In this document: piece after piece, positions 18,943 through 28,751 of the stretch
Layout of the letters: the number at the start of each line of letters is the position of its first letter
Position numbering within the stretch: position 1 is the first letter of the stretch
Origin: Thalassomonas viridans
GTDB taxonomy: Bacteria > Pseudomonadota > Gammaproteobacteria > Enterobacterales > Alteromonadaceae
Assembly (NCBI RefSeq): GCF_000948985.2
Contig: NZ_CP059733.1
Coordinates: 930,001 to 994,000 of the forward strand
Direction of reading: 5' to 3'
Length of the DNA: 64,000 bases
Translations under genes and position numbers: made by a program
Notes under the pieces: generated by a model
The model's database searches: none
Told to the model about the DNA's origin: nothing
What the model saw: the letters and a program-made list of their open reading frames with translations, nothing else

Positions 18943-21900
18943 AAACCTCAAAGTCATTCAGTAGCTGGTCCATGAAATCCAGCGATTCATCCTGCTCTTG
19001 CGTCGGCGTCAGCTGTTCGGCGATAGTCGCTATGGTCGGCGACTTAAACAGGGCCTGCAGCGATAAGCTGGTATTAAATTCAGCTTCGATGCGGCTGATC
19101 AGTTTCATTGCCAGCAGGGAGTGGCCGCCAAGCTCGAAAAAGTTTGCCGAAATGCTGATCTCTTCCGCGTCCAGCGCGAGCAGTTCCGCCCAGATTTCCG
19201 CCAGGGCCAGTTGCTCCGGCGTCTCGGCTTTTTTAAATTCGGCGGAGGCGTTAAATTCCGGCTCGGGCAAGGCGTTGCGGTTGATTTTTCCGCTTACCGT
19301 CAGCGGCCAGCTTTCCTGCTTGATGAAGATGGCCGGGACCATATAATCCGGCAATACCTGAGCAAGTTGCTGCTTAAGGCTCAGGATCAGTTCGGCATCG
19401 TTTCCGCTGCCGCTCTTGCCGATGAAATAAGCCACCAGGTGCTGTTCGCCCTTTTGATCGGTATGGGCGATGACCAGGGCGGAGGCAATTTCAGGCAGCT
19501 GTTTTAACTGATGCTCGATTTCCCCCAGTTCAATGCGCAGGCCGCGGATTTTCACCTGGTGATCGCTGCGTCCCAGGTATTCCAGGCTGCCGTCCGGCAG
19601 GTAGCGCACCAGATCGCCGGTTTTATATAACCTGTTGGTGGCAAGCTCAGGGAAAGGGTTGTCGACAAACTGTTTTGCCGTCAGCTCTTCCCGGTTGAGG
19701 TAACCGCGGGCCAGGCCGGCGCCGCCGATATGCAGTTCGCCGGTTACGCCAAAGGGCACCAGCTGCATGCTTTCGTTCAGTACCAGCAGCTGGGTATTTT
19801 GCATGGCATGGCCGATCGGCACCGTGTGCAGGCTGGAATCTTGGCCACAGGCCCAGTAACTGACGTCTATGGCCGCTTCGGTGGGGCCGTAGAGGTTGTG
19901 CAGCTCTGCTCGGGTGCCGGTGGCGAAGAAGCTGGTTTCCAGCTCTTTGGAAACCGCCTCGCCGCAACAGAAGACACGTTTGACGCTGGTGCATTCCTGC
20001 CAGTTACTGCCCGCCAGCATCAGACTGAGCATGGAGGGAACAAAATGCAGGGTAGTGATTTGGTGCTCTTTGATCACTGACTCCAGGTATTTGGGAGCTT
20101 TATGGCCTTCGGGTTTGGCGATCACCAGGCAAGCGCCCGAGACCAGCGGCCAGATCAGCTCCTGCAGGGAAACATCAAAGCTATAAGGGGTTTTCTGCAG
20201 TACCTTGTCTTGTGTGGTCAGCGGGTATTGCCTTTGCTTGGCATCCGCCTGGTTAACCAGACCCTGATGGGTACAGACAACCCCTTTAGGCAGACCCGTG
20301 GAGCCCGAGGTATAGATGACATAAGCGCAGCTTAGCGGCGACTGTACCCGGGCACGTTCAATGCGGTCCGGGGATAAGGCGGCTAAATCCGCTGCCAAAG
20401 ATTCCTCGTCAATGGCCAGCACCGGGACGTCGGTCAGGCCGTTTAAGCTGCCGGCCAGGTGCTGCTGGCTGATAATGGCAAGCGGCTGGCTGTCGCTCAG
20501 GATAGCGCCAATCCTAGATGCCGGTAATTGCGGGTCCAGGGGCACATAAGCCGCACCGGCTTTTAATACTCCCCAGATAGCCACCAGCATTTCGATGGAA
20601 CGCTCCATATAAAGGGCAACCAGGGTTTCCGGTTGGGCGCCCGATGCAAGCAGGTGTCTTGCCAGTTGGTTGGCTCTTTGCTCCAGCTGACGGTAACTCA
20701 GTTGTTGGCCTTCGAAAATTAACGCGGTACTGTCCGGGGTTTTCGCCGCCTGGGCTTCGAATAAATCGTAAATGCATTTATCGTCAGGATAATCCCGGGC
20801 GGTGGCATTTAAGGCAAATAAGCTTTGCTGCTCTTGCGCCGGCAATACCGGGTACTGGCTGATGAAGCCCGGGTTATTGTCCGCCAGCAGGTCGGTTAAC
20901 CGGGTCAGGGCGGTGATCATATAATCCAGTACGCGTCCGGCATCGATTTGTGGCTCTACCTGGACATTGATCAGGAAATCCTGGCCGTAATCATCGACCG
21001 CAACCGAGAAAGGATAATTGGTTCTTTCTATCGGGTCGATAAATTTCAGGTTGGCCAGGGCATGATGGCCGCCGTCCTCCTGACCCTTGCGGGTATGGCG
21101 GTAGTTTAATATTGAGGTAAACAAGGGCGCATCGCCACTGATACCGCTGCAGCTCTGGGCAAAGGGCAGGGAAACCTGCTCGTGCGGCAGTAACTGGCGC
21201 AGGGCTTCCTGTGTCTGCCGTACCAGGTCTTGGGCACTGTTCTCGGCCAGGCTAATGCGCAGCGGCAGGGTATTGATAAACATGCCCATCATGGAGGCCG
21301 CCCCTTCGACGCCCTGCAGGCGTCCGGACATCACGGTACCGAAAACGATATCTTTTTGTCCGCTGCAGGCGGCGATCACCATGGCATAGGCGCTGTGGAA
21401 CAGGGCCGCCGGGCTGATCTTTAAGCGCAGCGCCTGTTCCCTGAGGCGGGCGCTCAAATCCGGAGCCAGTGTTTGCTCCTGTTCGTCGATCTTGTCGCCA
21501 TCTCCCTGGACATTGACCAGGTTAAACGGGGCGCAGGTTTCGCTGATATCGCCGAGCTGCTTGCTAAAGAATTCCCGGGCGGCATTATCCTGCTGCTGTT
21601 CCTGGTGTCTGGCAAAAGCGACAAACTCCCGGTATTGCACCGGTTCGGGCAGCTGCTCCTGCTGATCGGCAAAAATAAGCGCCAGCTCCTGCTGGATAAT
21701 GTCCATGGTGACATGATCTGAGATCACATGGTGATCCAGCAAACGGATCAGGTATTCGTCGCTGTCGCTGTCATGGGCTACCGTCAGGCTCAGCAGCGGC
21801 CCCTGTTCGATATTAACCGCCAGTGTCTGATCTTCATCATAAGCCTTAAAACGGCTGAGCAGATCTTCATTGTCGTCACCCGGCAGGCTGATACGATTCA

Positions 21901-24900
21901 CCGGTAGCTCGGCGCTGCGGTAAACCACCTGTACCGGCTGCGGCATATCACGCCACAACACGGCGGTGCGCAGGGTGTCGTGGCGGGCAACCACCTGATT
22001 TAAGCCTTGGATAAAGCGGTTAAAGCTGTCGGTGCCGGTGATTTTCAGGTAGGCGGGCATCACATAGGGATCGTTTTGCGGATCCATCATATGGTGGAAC
22101 AAGATCCCCTGTTGCAGCGGCGCCAGCGGGTAAATATCCTGGATATTGGCAGCGCCGCCGGGCACCTTGGCGATGACTTTTTCGATCTCTTCCACGCTCA
22201 GGTCAATCAGTGGCAGCATGTCAGGTGTGATCGCCGAAGTATTCTCCGGGATCATATTGTCCGGAGCCTTGAATGAAGGCGTCTTAGCCTGGCTAGCTGA
22301 GGATATTTCCCGGGCCAGATCTGCCAGTTGCGGGTGTTGGAACAGCTGGCGGACTTCCATTGAGAATCCGGCCTGTTGCAATTGGGACATGACCTGCATC
22401 ACCAACAGGGAATGTCCGCCCAATTCGAAAAAGTTATCCGTAATACCCACTTGCGGTACCGCCAGGACTTCTTGCCAGATCTGACACAAGATTTTTTCGG
22501 TTTCCGTGGTGGGAGCCACATAGGACACCTGTTGTTGTGTCAGTTCAGGTTCAGGCAGGGCTTTGCGGTTTATCTTGCCGTTAGGGGTTAGCGGTAGCTT
22601 GTCCAATAGGATAAAGACCGAAGGTATCATGTAGTCAGACAAATGCTGGCCTATGTTTTGGCGCAGCGCGGAGATAAATTCCTGCTCCTGGCTCTTGGCC
22701 TGGTTTGTTGCCACATAAGCCACCAGGCGTTTATCGCCGTTGTCACTTTCTTTGGCCAGGACGATGGCGCCGTCGACGTTATCGCACTTGGTTAAGGCGT
22801 GTTCTATTTCGCCTAACTCGATGCGGAAGCCGCGGATTTTCACCTGGTGGTCGATGCGGTCGATAAATTCCAGGTTGCCGTCGGCAAGCCAGCGCACTAA
22901 ATCCCCGGTTTTATATAAACGTTCGCTGCTGCCCGGGATATTGGCATTGTAAAAGGGGTTGGCAATAAATTTCTCTGCGGTTAATGCCGGCTGGTTGAGG
23001 TAGCCGCGGGCCAGGCCCGCACCGCCGATACAAAGTTCGCCCGCAACACCTGCCGGGGCAAGCTGGTTATCCGGCAGCAAGACATAACACGAGGTATTGG
23101 CAACGGGCCGGCCGATACATTGTTCGCTTTCCTGCCGGCTGAAATCCTGACAGATTAATGCGGTAATGGTGGCTTCGGTAGGACCGTAAACATTGACCAA
23201 TCTCTCCTGCCAGACCTCAAGGTTTTGCGGCAGGGACATTTCCCCGCCGGAGATCACCCGTTTGATGGTCCGGTTCGATTCCAGCCCTTTCAGCCCCGGC
23301 AGGTAACTTGGCGTAACATCCAGGTGGGTGACGCCGCTGTTTTCCACCAGGTTCTTAAAGCTGGCCTGATCCCTGATGTCTTCTTCTGTGGGTATGACTA
23401 ATGTCGCACCATTATGTAAGGTTAACCACAGCACCTCGATTGAGGCATCAAAGGTAAAGGTGGAAAACCAGACTGCGGTTTCGTCCCGGGAAAAATCATA
23501 GGCTTCGGACTGGGAGGCAATCAGGTTGCAGACGGAAGCGTGTTCAACTACTACCCCTTTAGGCTTGCCGGTACTGCCTGAGGTGTAAATGACATAGGCA
23601 GCATTTGCCGGTGTTAAGTATAACTGCTCCGGCGCAAGGTTGCTTGCAGGGTAGCTGCTTAAGGTCTGCTGCAGCTTTTCATCATCCAGCTTGAGCGCCT
23701 GCTGCCCGGTGAACGGGGTTTGGGGGAGCAAATGGCTTTGGGTCAATACCGTGCCCAGTTGTCCGTCTTCCTGCATATGAAGTAAACGTGACGCCGGGTA
23801 GTTGGGGTCTAACGGTACATAACCGCCGCCTGCCTTTAAAACGGCGAGCATGCTGATAACCATCTCGAATGAGCGTTCAAGGCAAATACCCACCAGGGTA
23901 TCCGGAACTATATGTCGCTGTTCCACCAGGTAACGGGCCAACTGGTTGGCTTTATCGTTAAGTTCAGCATAGGTTAGGCTGCTATCTTCAAAAACAAGGG
24001 CTGTTGCTGCTGGAGTTTCCGCGGCCCGGGCTTCAAACCGTTCATGCAGGCATTTATTTTTTTCGTAGCTTGCTGCCGTGTTATTCCAGGCAAACAATTG
24101 CTGCTGGATTTCATTTTCCGGCAACACAGATAAACGGGTTACCTCCTGCTCAGGCGCCGACAGCAGGGTGTCGGTTAATACCTGGAGTGCCCGCTGCATA
24201 TAATCGAGGACACGCTGTGCGCCGACCGAGTTATCAACCTGGACATCCAGGGCGAAGCCGGTGCCAAAGTCGTCTACCGACAGGTCGAAGGGGTAGTTTG
24301 TGCGTTCCTGGCTGCTCAGTAATTCGATACCGGCATTAAACTTACCCACCTGGCGGCTGCCGTCTTCTGCCAACGCTGAATGGCGGTAATTGAGCATGGC
24401 GCTGAATAAAGGCGTGCCCTGAGGCAGGCCGCTACAGCTTTGGGCCAGGGTCAGTGAAACCTGCTCGTACGGTAACAGGTTTTGTAAGGCCTGCTGGGTA
24501 TATTGTACAAAAGCCAGCGTGCTGTTACCGGCCAGCTGCAGGCGCAGGGGCAGGGTATTAATAAAGACTCCCGGCATTTTTTCAGCCCCTGAGGTGCCCT
24601 GTAAGCGTCCGGATACTACGGTACCGAAAACAATATCGTTTTTCCCGCTACAGGCGGCAACAACCATGGCCCAGGCACTGTGGAACAGGCTGGCCGGGCT
24701 GAGTTTCAGCAAGGCGGATAAGCGGCGGATTTGTCCGGCGACTTCATCGGGAACCGCGGCGCTTGCTTCGACAATGCGGGAGCCGTCACCTTGTACGTCC
24801 TTTAAATTGAAAGGCAAAGTGGGCTCATCGACATCAGCCAGTAAGTTGGTGAAGAAGCTTTCGCTGTTATTGTGTTTTGCCTGATACTGGCTGTGGGCAA

Positions 24901-27900
24901 TAAACTCCCGGTAAGGCAAAGACGGCGATAAGTTTTCGCTTTGCCCCGCCAGGTAAGCCATTAATTCTTCCTGTATGACTTCAAGGCCGACGTGGTCGGT
25001 AATGATGTGGTGCAATTGCAGCAAGACAAAGCAGTCGCCGGAATTGTCGTCTTCTGCCACCTGGACTTTGATCATATGGCCTTTGCTGAGATCCAGCCAT
25101 TGCTTTTCAGGCTGGGACAGCTGCTGCATAAATTCACCGGTATCCTGACCCGTGTTTACCTCCAGCCAGCTGACGGGTAAATCAAGTTCACGCAATACTA
25201 CCTGTACCGGGGTGGTGATATCCTGCCAAACCACGCAAGTACGCAGCACATCGTGTCGCCCGATGATAAATTGCAGCGCAGAGATGAAATCTGTCGCCAC
25301 TTTTTTCCCGGCCATACGGAACAGGGTAGGGGTTACATAAGGATCGCTGCTTTTGCTGAGCATATGGGTAAATAAAATGCCTTCCTGCAAAGGCCCTAAC
25401 GGATAAATATCCTGTATGTTCGCAGCCCCGCCGGCAGTACTGGCGGCGATCTGGTTGATGTCCTGCTGGCTCAGGGATACCAAAGGCAGCATTTCAGGCG
25501 TGATGTGCTCACAGCCTGCCGGAATAAGGTTCTCGGGCGCTGTAAAAACAGGTGTTTGCGCTTGCGCCTGGTTATCCAGTTCATACGCCAGATCCGCCAG
25601 CGAAGGGGTGCTGAACAACTGGCCGGCTTGCATCGTCAGGCCGGCTTTTTGCAGCCGGGACATTACCTGCATCACCAGCAGGGAATGTCCGCCCAGTTCA
25701 AAGAAGTTATCCCGGACACCGACCCGGGGGATACCCAGGACTTGCTGCCATATCTGGCACAAGAGTTTTTCGGTTGCCGTGGCAGGGGCAAGATACTGGT
25801 CCTGCGCCGACGATAATTCGGGCTTGGGCAGGGCCTTGCGGTCAACCTTGCCGTTGGGGGTGAGCGGCAGCTTGTCCAGCAGCATAAAGGCAGACGGCGC
25901 CATGTAGTCGGGCAGCTCCCGGCCCAGGGTTTGGCGCAGGGAGGTGATAAAATCATGCTCTTGAACTGTGTTGTCGGTACGGACGACATAAGCCACCAGT
26001 TGCTTGTCGCCGTTCTCGCCTGCTTTTGCCACGACAACCGCATCGTTAATGTCGGCGCACTGGCTTAAGGCTTGTTCTATTTCGCCGAGCTCAACCCTAA
26101 ATCCGCGGATTTTGAGCTGATCGTCGATACGGCCGATAAACTCCAACTGGTTATCGGCATTGCAGCGCACCAGATCGCCGCTGCGGTAGAGGCGGTCCGC
26201 CGGTAAAGCGGTAAACGGCGACTGGATAAAGCGTTCCCGGGTCAGCTCTTGCTGGTTTAAATAACCGCGTGCGACACCGGCGCCGCCGATATAAAGTTCG
26301 CCGCAGGTGCCCGGCGCCACCGGCTGTAACTGCTCGTTTAAAACATAGAGGCGGGTATTGGCATTGGCCTGGCCTATGGGCAGGTCACGGCTGTCGGCAT
26401 TTTCCGCGTTGATGGCGTAACCGCAGGCGGTAACTGTGGCTTCTGTCGGGCCATAGGTATTGATGAGTTCCACCTGCTGGTAACGGTTAAACCAGCTTTT
26501 GACCCGTTCGCTTTGCAGGGCTTCACCGCCGACGATAATCAGGCGCAGCGATGCCGGCAGTTGTTCCAGCTGGTAAACCGACAGCTGGTGCCAGAAGGCG
26601 GTCGGCAAGCTGATCACTGAAATGCCGTGCTGCTCACAAAAGTCATAGAAGTGGCCGGGATCTGAGATACAGGCTTGGTCCCTGAGCACCAGGGCGGCAC
26701 CAAAGCAGAGGGCGCCAAAACATTCTTCCACGGAAATATCGAAATTGATGGTGGAAAATTGCATTACCCTGTCTTTGGCAGAAATTTGGTAACGCTCTTG
26801 AATATTGAGCAGGAAATGGCTCAGTTGGGCGTGTTCAACCATAACCCCTTTGGGGTTGCCTGTGGTGCCTGAGGTGTAAATCACATAAGCCAGATCGTCC
26901 GGGCCGATGTTCAGGGCAAGCGGCGGCAGATTCCGGTACGGGTTTAAAACCTGCTCAAACTCTGCTGCGTCCAGGGCAATGCCGCTGTGATCTTTAAATA
27001 CTTCATGGCCGTGCAAATGTTCCTGGGTCAGCAGTATGCCGAGTCCGGCATCTTTGATCATATAGTCCAGCCGGGCGACAGGAAATGCCGGATCCAGGGG
27101 CACATAGGCGCCGCCGGCTTTAAGGATGGCCAGCATGGCCACCACCATGTCGATGGAGCGGTCGACAAAAAGCCCCACCAGGGTGTTGGCGCCGACTTTG
27201 TGCTCGGCTTTGAGGTAGTGGGCCAGGGCATTGCTGCGGGCGTCGAGTTCGCCGTAACTGAGGCGGCGGTTTTCCGAGACCACGGCATCGGCATCCGGCT
27301 GTTGCTTGGCCAGTTCGGCAAAGTACTGGCAGGCATTTTTCTCTGCCGGGATTTCTTTACCCGCCAGGCATAGCGGCGCGGCAAGCTCAGGTATAATATC
27401 CGTCAGGTTTGCTTGTTGTGGCTGCTCCAGCGCGATGAGATTAAGCAGTATGGACTTGAAGTAAGCCAGCATCTTTTCAACATCGGCGGCATCGAAATCG
27501 GCGCTGGCATAGGTAAGCTCCAGCTGTATTTCTTCTGCCGGCAATACGGTTACCGTCAGCGGGTAATTGAGGTTTGAGCGGTTTTCGGCGCTTTCTACTT
27601 CAAATTCAAGTGCTTCCTCGGTCAGGCTCTTATACATGTTGGCATTTTCGTAGACAAAAATGCTGTCGAACAGGTCTTGCTGTTTTACTTCGCTCCATTG
27701 CTGGATTTGCGACAGGGGCACCTGTTCGTTTTCGCGCATCGCCAGGTTATCCTGTTGCAACGCGCTTAGCCATTGTGCCAGGTTTTGTCCCGGCTCTGGG
27801 CGGCAACGCAGCGGCAGGGTATTGATAAACAGGCCGACGATGGACTCTATGCCCGGCAGCGCCAATGAACGTCCGGCGACCGTGACCCCAAAGACCACAT

Positions 27901-28741
27901 CCTGCTTGTTGCTGTAATAGGCCAGGGTTTGCGCCCAGGCCGCCTGCAATACTGTATTCAGGGTGACCTTGAAGTCGCCGGCGATTTGCACCAGGGAGTC
28001 GCTTTGCTCCCGGGTTAAGCGGGTAATGACGTCCCGGCTAAGGTCGGCCTGCGGATCTTTAAATTTGCCTTTCTGGCTGATGCCCAATGAGGTGGGGGCG
28101 CTGAATCCCGCCAGCGTCTGTTGCCAGAAGTCTTGCTGTGCCTGCGGATCTTGCTGTTCCAGATAGGCGATATAGTCTTCGTAGCGGGCAGGCTCTGTCA
28201 ACTTAAGGGGCGTGCCTTTGGTGTAGTGGCGGTAAAAGCTCAGATAGTCCGACATGACGATGCCGAAGCACCAGGCATCCATCAGGATATGGTGGTAGCT
28301 GCGGATAAAGTGGTAGCGGTTTTCCGATAACTTAATCAGGCGGATAAGCATCATGGGGGCCCGGTTAAAGGGCAGGCCGGCTTGGCGCTCATCGGCGAGG
28401 ATGCGGGCGATTTCTGCTTTTTGCTCTGCTGCTTCTAACTGGCTGAAATCCAGGTATTCAAACGGCAGCTTGGCGAATTTCATCACCACCTGTAACGGGC
28501 GCTCCTGGGTTTCGTGAACGAAAGCGGTGCGCAGCAAAGGGTGGCGGTCGACAACCGACTGCCAGGCCTTTTCAAAGGCGGCAACGTCCAGCTTGTCCAT
28601 CACCATGGTATGCTGGTATTGCTGCAGGTACATGCCGGTGCCCGGGTGTATCAGGGTATGGAATAACATGCCTTGCTGAACCGGAGCCAGCGGGTAGATG
28701 CTCTCGATATTTTTTGATAATTGCTGTAGTTGATTGGTCAT
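18941..28741 (-). CDS. NRPS with three C-A-T modules (basic, basic, Ser-like)
   Basis: 3266 residues with no E or TE domain. Module 1: C with HHILMDA (150-156), A with D668 and pocket DIESIGTVTK, carrier S1020. Module 2: C with HHIITDH (1244-1250), A with D1765 and pocket DAEDIGVITK, carrier S2111. Module 3: C with HHVISDH (2337-2343), A with pocket DVQHFCLIDK, carrier S3208. Glu at pocket position 239 in modules 1 and 2, plus Asp at 278 in module 2, implies basic side chains (Lys, Arg or Orn). Module 3 resembles the Ser code DVWHLSLIDK but has Q for W and C for S. C1 follows an epimerase in the upstream protein, so it should be of the D-L type. C2 and C3 each follow a conserved ITPxMLPL...GGAANIQDIYPL leader; I cannot decide whether they are dual E/C domains. 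The gap to the upstream NRPS gene is 10 bases. Confidence 0.92.
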   Translation of the reverse strand: MTNQLQQLSKNIESIYPLAPVQQGMLFHTLIHPGTGMYLQQYQHTMVMDKLDVAAFEKAWQSVVDRHPLLRTAFVHETQERPLQVVMKFAKLPFEYLDFSQLEAAEQKAEIARILADERQAGLPFNRAPMMLIRLIKLSENRYHFIRSYHHILMDAWCFGIVMSDYLSFYRHYTKGTPLKLTEPARYEDYIAYLEQQDPQAQQDFWQQTLAGFSAPTSLGISQKGKFKDPQADLSRDVITRLTREQSDSLVQIAGDFKVTLNTVLQAAWAQTLAYYSNKQDVVFGVTVAGRSLALPGIESIVGLFINTLPLRCRPEPGQNLAQWLSALQQDNLAMRENEQVPLSQIQQWSEVKQQDLFDSIFVYENANMYKSLTEEALEFEVESAENRSNLNYPLTVTVLPAEEIQLELTYASADFDAADVEKMLAYFKSILLNLIALEQPQQANLTDIIPELAAPLCLAGKEIPAEKNACQYFAELAKQQPDADAVVSENRRLSYGELDARSNALAHYLKAEHKVGANTLVGLFVDRSIDMVVAMLAILKAGGAYVPLDPAFPVARLDYMIKDAGLGILLTQEHLHGHEVFKDHSGIALDAAEFEQVLNPYRNLPPLALNIGPDDLAYVIYTSGTTGNPKGVMVEHAQLSHFLLNIQERYQISAKDRVMQFSTINFDISVEECFGALCFGAALVLRDQACISDPGHFYDFCEQHGISVISLPTAFWHQLSVYQLEQLPASLRLIIVGGEALQSERVKSWFNRYQQVELINTYGPTEATVTACGYAINAENADSRDLPIGQANANTRLYVLNEQLQPVAPGTCGELYIGGAGVARGYLNQQELTRERFIQSPFTALPADRLYRSGDLVRCNADNQLEFIGRIDDQLKIRGFRVELGEIEQALSQCADINDAVVVAKAGENGDKQLVAYVVRTDNTVQEHDFITSLRQTLGRELPDYMAPSAFMLLDKLPLTPNGKVDRKALPKPELSSAQDQYLAPATATEKLLCQIWQQVLGIPRVGVRDNFFELGGHSLLVMQVMSRLQKAGLTMQAGQLFSTPSLADLAYELDNQAQAQTPVFTAPENLIPAGCEHITPEMLPLVSLSQQDINQIAASTAGGAANIQDIYPLGPLQEGILFTHMLSKSSDPYVTPTLFRMAGKKVATDFISALQFIIGRHDVLRTCVVWQDITTPVQVVLRELDLPVSWLEVNTGQDTGEFMQQLSQPEKQWLDLSKGHMIKVQVAEDDNSGDCFVLLQLHHIITDHVGLEVIQEELMAYLAGQSENLSPSLPYREFIAHSQYQAKHNNSESFFTNLLADVDEPTLPFNLKDVQGDGSRIVEASAAVPDEVAGQIRRLSALLKLSPASLFHSAWAMVVAACSGKNDIVFGTVVSGRLQGTSGAEKMPGVFINTLPLRLQLAGNSTLAFVQYTQQALQNLLPYEQVSLTLAQSCSGLPQGTPLFSAMLNYRHSALAEDGSRQVGKFNAGIELLSSQERTNYPFDLSVDDFGTGFALDVQVDNSVGAQRVLDYMQRALQVLTDTLLSAPEQEVTRLSVLPENEIQQQLFAWNNTAASYEKNKCLHERFEARAAETPAATALVFEDSSLTYAELNDKANQLARYLVEQRHIVPDTLVGICLERSFEMVISMLAVLKAGGGYVPLDPNYPASRLLHMQEDGQLGTVLTQSHLLPQTPFTGQQALKLDDEKLQQTLSSYPASNLAPEQLYLTPANAAYVIYTSGSTGKPKGVVVEHASVCNLIASQSEAYDFSRDETAVWFSTFTFDASIEVLWLTLHNGATLVIPTEEDIRDQASFKNLVENSGVTHLDVTPSYLPGLKGLESNRTIKRVISGGEMSLPQNLEVWQERLVNVYGPTEATITALICQDFSRQESEQCIGRPVANTSCYVLLPDNQLAPAGVAGELCIGGAGLARGYLNQPALTAEKFIANPFYNANIPGSSERLYKTGDLVRWLADGNLEFIDRIDHQVKIRGFRIELGEIEHALTKCDNVDGAIVLAKESDNGDKRLVAYVATNQAKSQEQEFISALRQNIGQHLSDYMIPSVFILLDKLPLTPNGKINRKALPEPELTQQQVSYVAPTTETEKILCQIWQEVLAVPQVGITDNFFELGGHSLLVMQVMSQLQQAGFSMEVRQLFQHPQLADLAREISSASQAKTPSFKAPDNMIPENTSAITPDMLPLIDLSVEEIEKVIAKVPGGAANIQDIYPLAPLQQGILFHHMMDPQNDPYVMPAYLKITGTDSFNRFIQGLNQVVARHDTLRTAVLWRDMPQPVQVVYRSAELPVNRISLPGDDNEDLLSRFKAYDEDQTLAVNIEQGPLLSLTVAHDSDSDEYLIRLLDHHVISDHVTMDIIQQELALIFADQQEQLPEPVQYREFVAFARHQEQQQDNAAREFFSKQLGDISETCAPFNLVNVQGDGDKIDEQEQTLAPDLSARLREQALRLKISPAALFHSAYAMVIAACSGQKDIVFGTVMSGRLQGVEGAASMMGMFINTLPLRISLAENSAQDLVRQTQEALRQLLPHEQVSLPFAQSCSGISGDAPLFTSILNYRHTRKGQEDGGHHALANLKFIDPIERTNYPFSVAVDDYGQDFLINVQVEPQIDAGRVLDYMITALTRLTDLLADNNPGFISQYPVLPAQEQQSLFALNATARDYPDDKCIYDLFEAQAAKTPDSTALIFEGQQLSYRQLEQRANQLARHLLASGAQPETLVALYMERSIEMLVAIWGVLKAGAAYVPLDPQLPASRIGAILSDSQPLAIISQQHLAGSLNGLTDVPVLAIDEESLAADLAALSPDRIERARVQSPLSCAYVIYTSGSTGLPKGVVCTHQGLVNQADAKQRQYPLTTQDKVLQKTPYSFDVSLQELIWPLVSGACLVIAKPEGHKAPKYLESVIKEHQITTLHFVPSMLSLMLAGSNWQECTSVKRVFCCGEAVSKELETSFFATGTRAELHNLYGPTEAAIDVSYWACGQDSSLHTVPIGHAMQNTQLLVLNESMQLVPFGVTGELHIGGAGLARGYLNREELTAKQFVDNPFPELATNRLYKTGDLVRYLPDGSLEYLGRSDHQVKIRGLRIELGEIEHQLKQLPEIASALVIAHTDQKGEQHLVAYFIGKSGSGNDAELILSLKQQLAQVLPDYMVPAIFIKQESWPLTVSGKINRNALPEPEFNASAEFKKAETPEQLALAEIWAELLALDAEEISISANFFELGGHSLLAMKLISRIEAEFNTSLSLQALFKSPTIATIAEQLTPTQEQDESLDFMDQLLNDFEV

Positions 28742-28751
28742 GGGAATTCGG

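Noticed and set aside
24000..25600. C2 and C3 of the 3266-aa NRPS as dual epimerisation/condensation domains
   Set aside because: The conserved leader before them is suggestive, but I cannot see the diagnostic extra N-terminal His motif with certainty.
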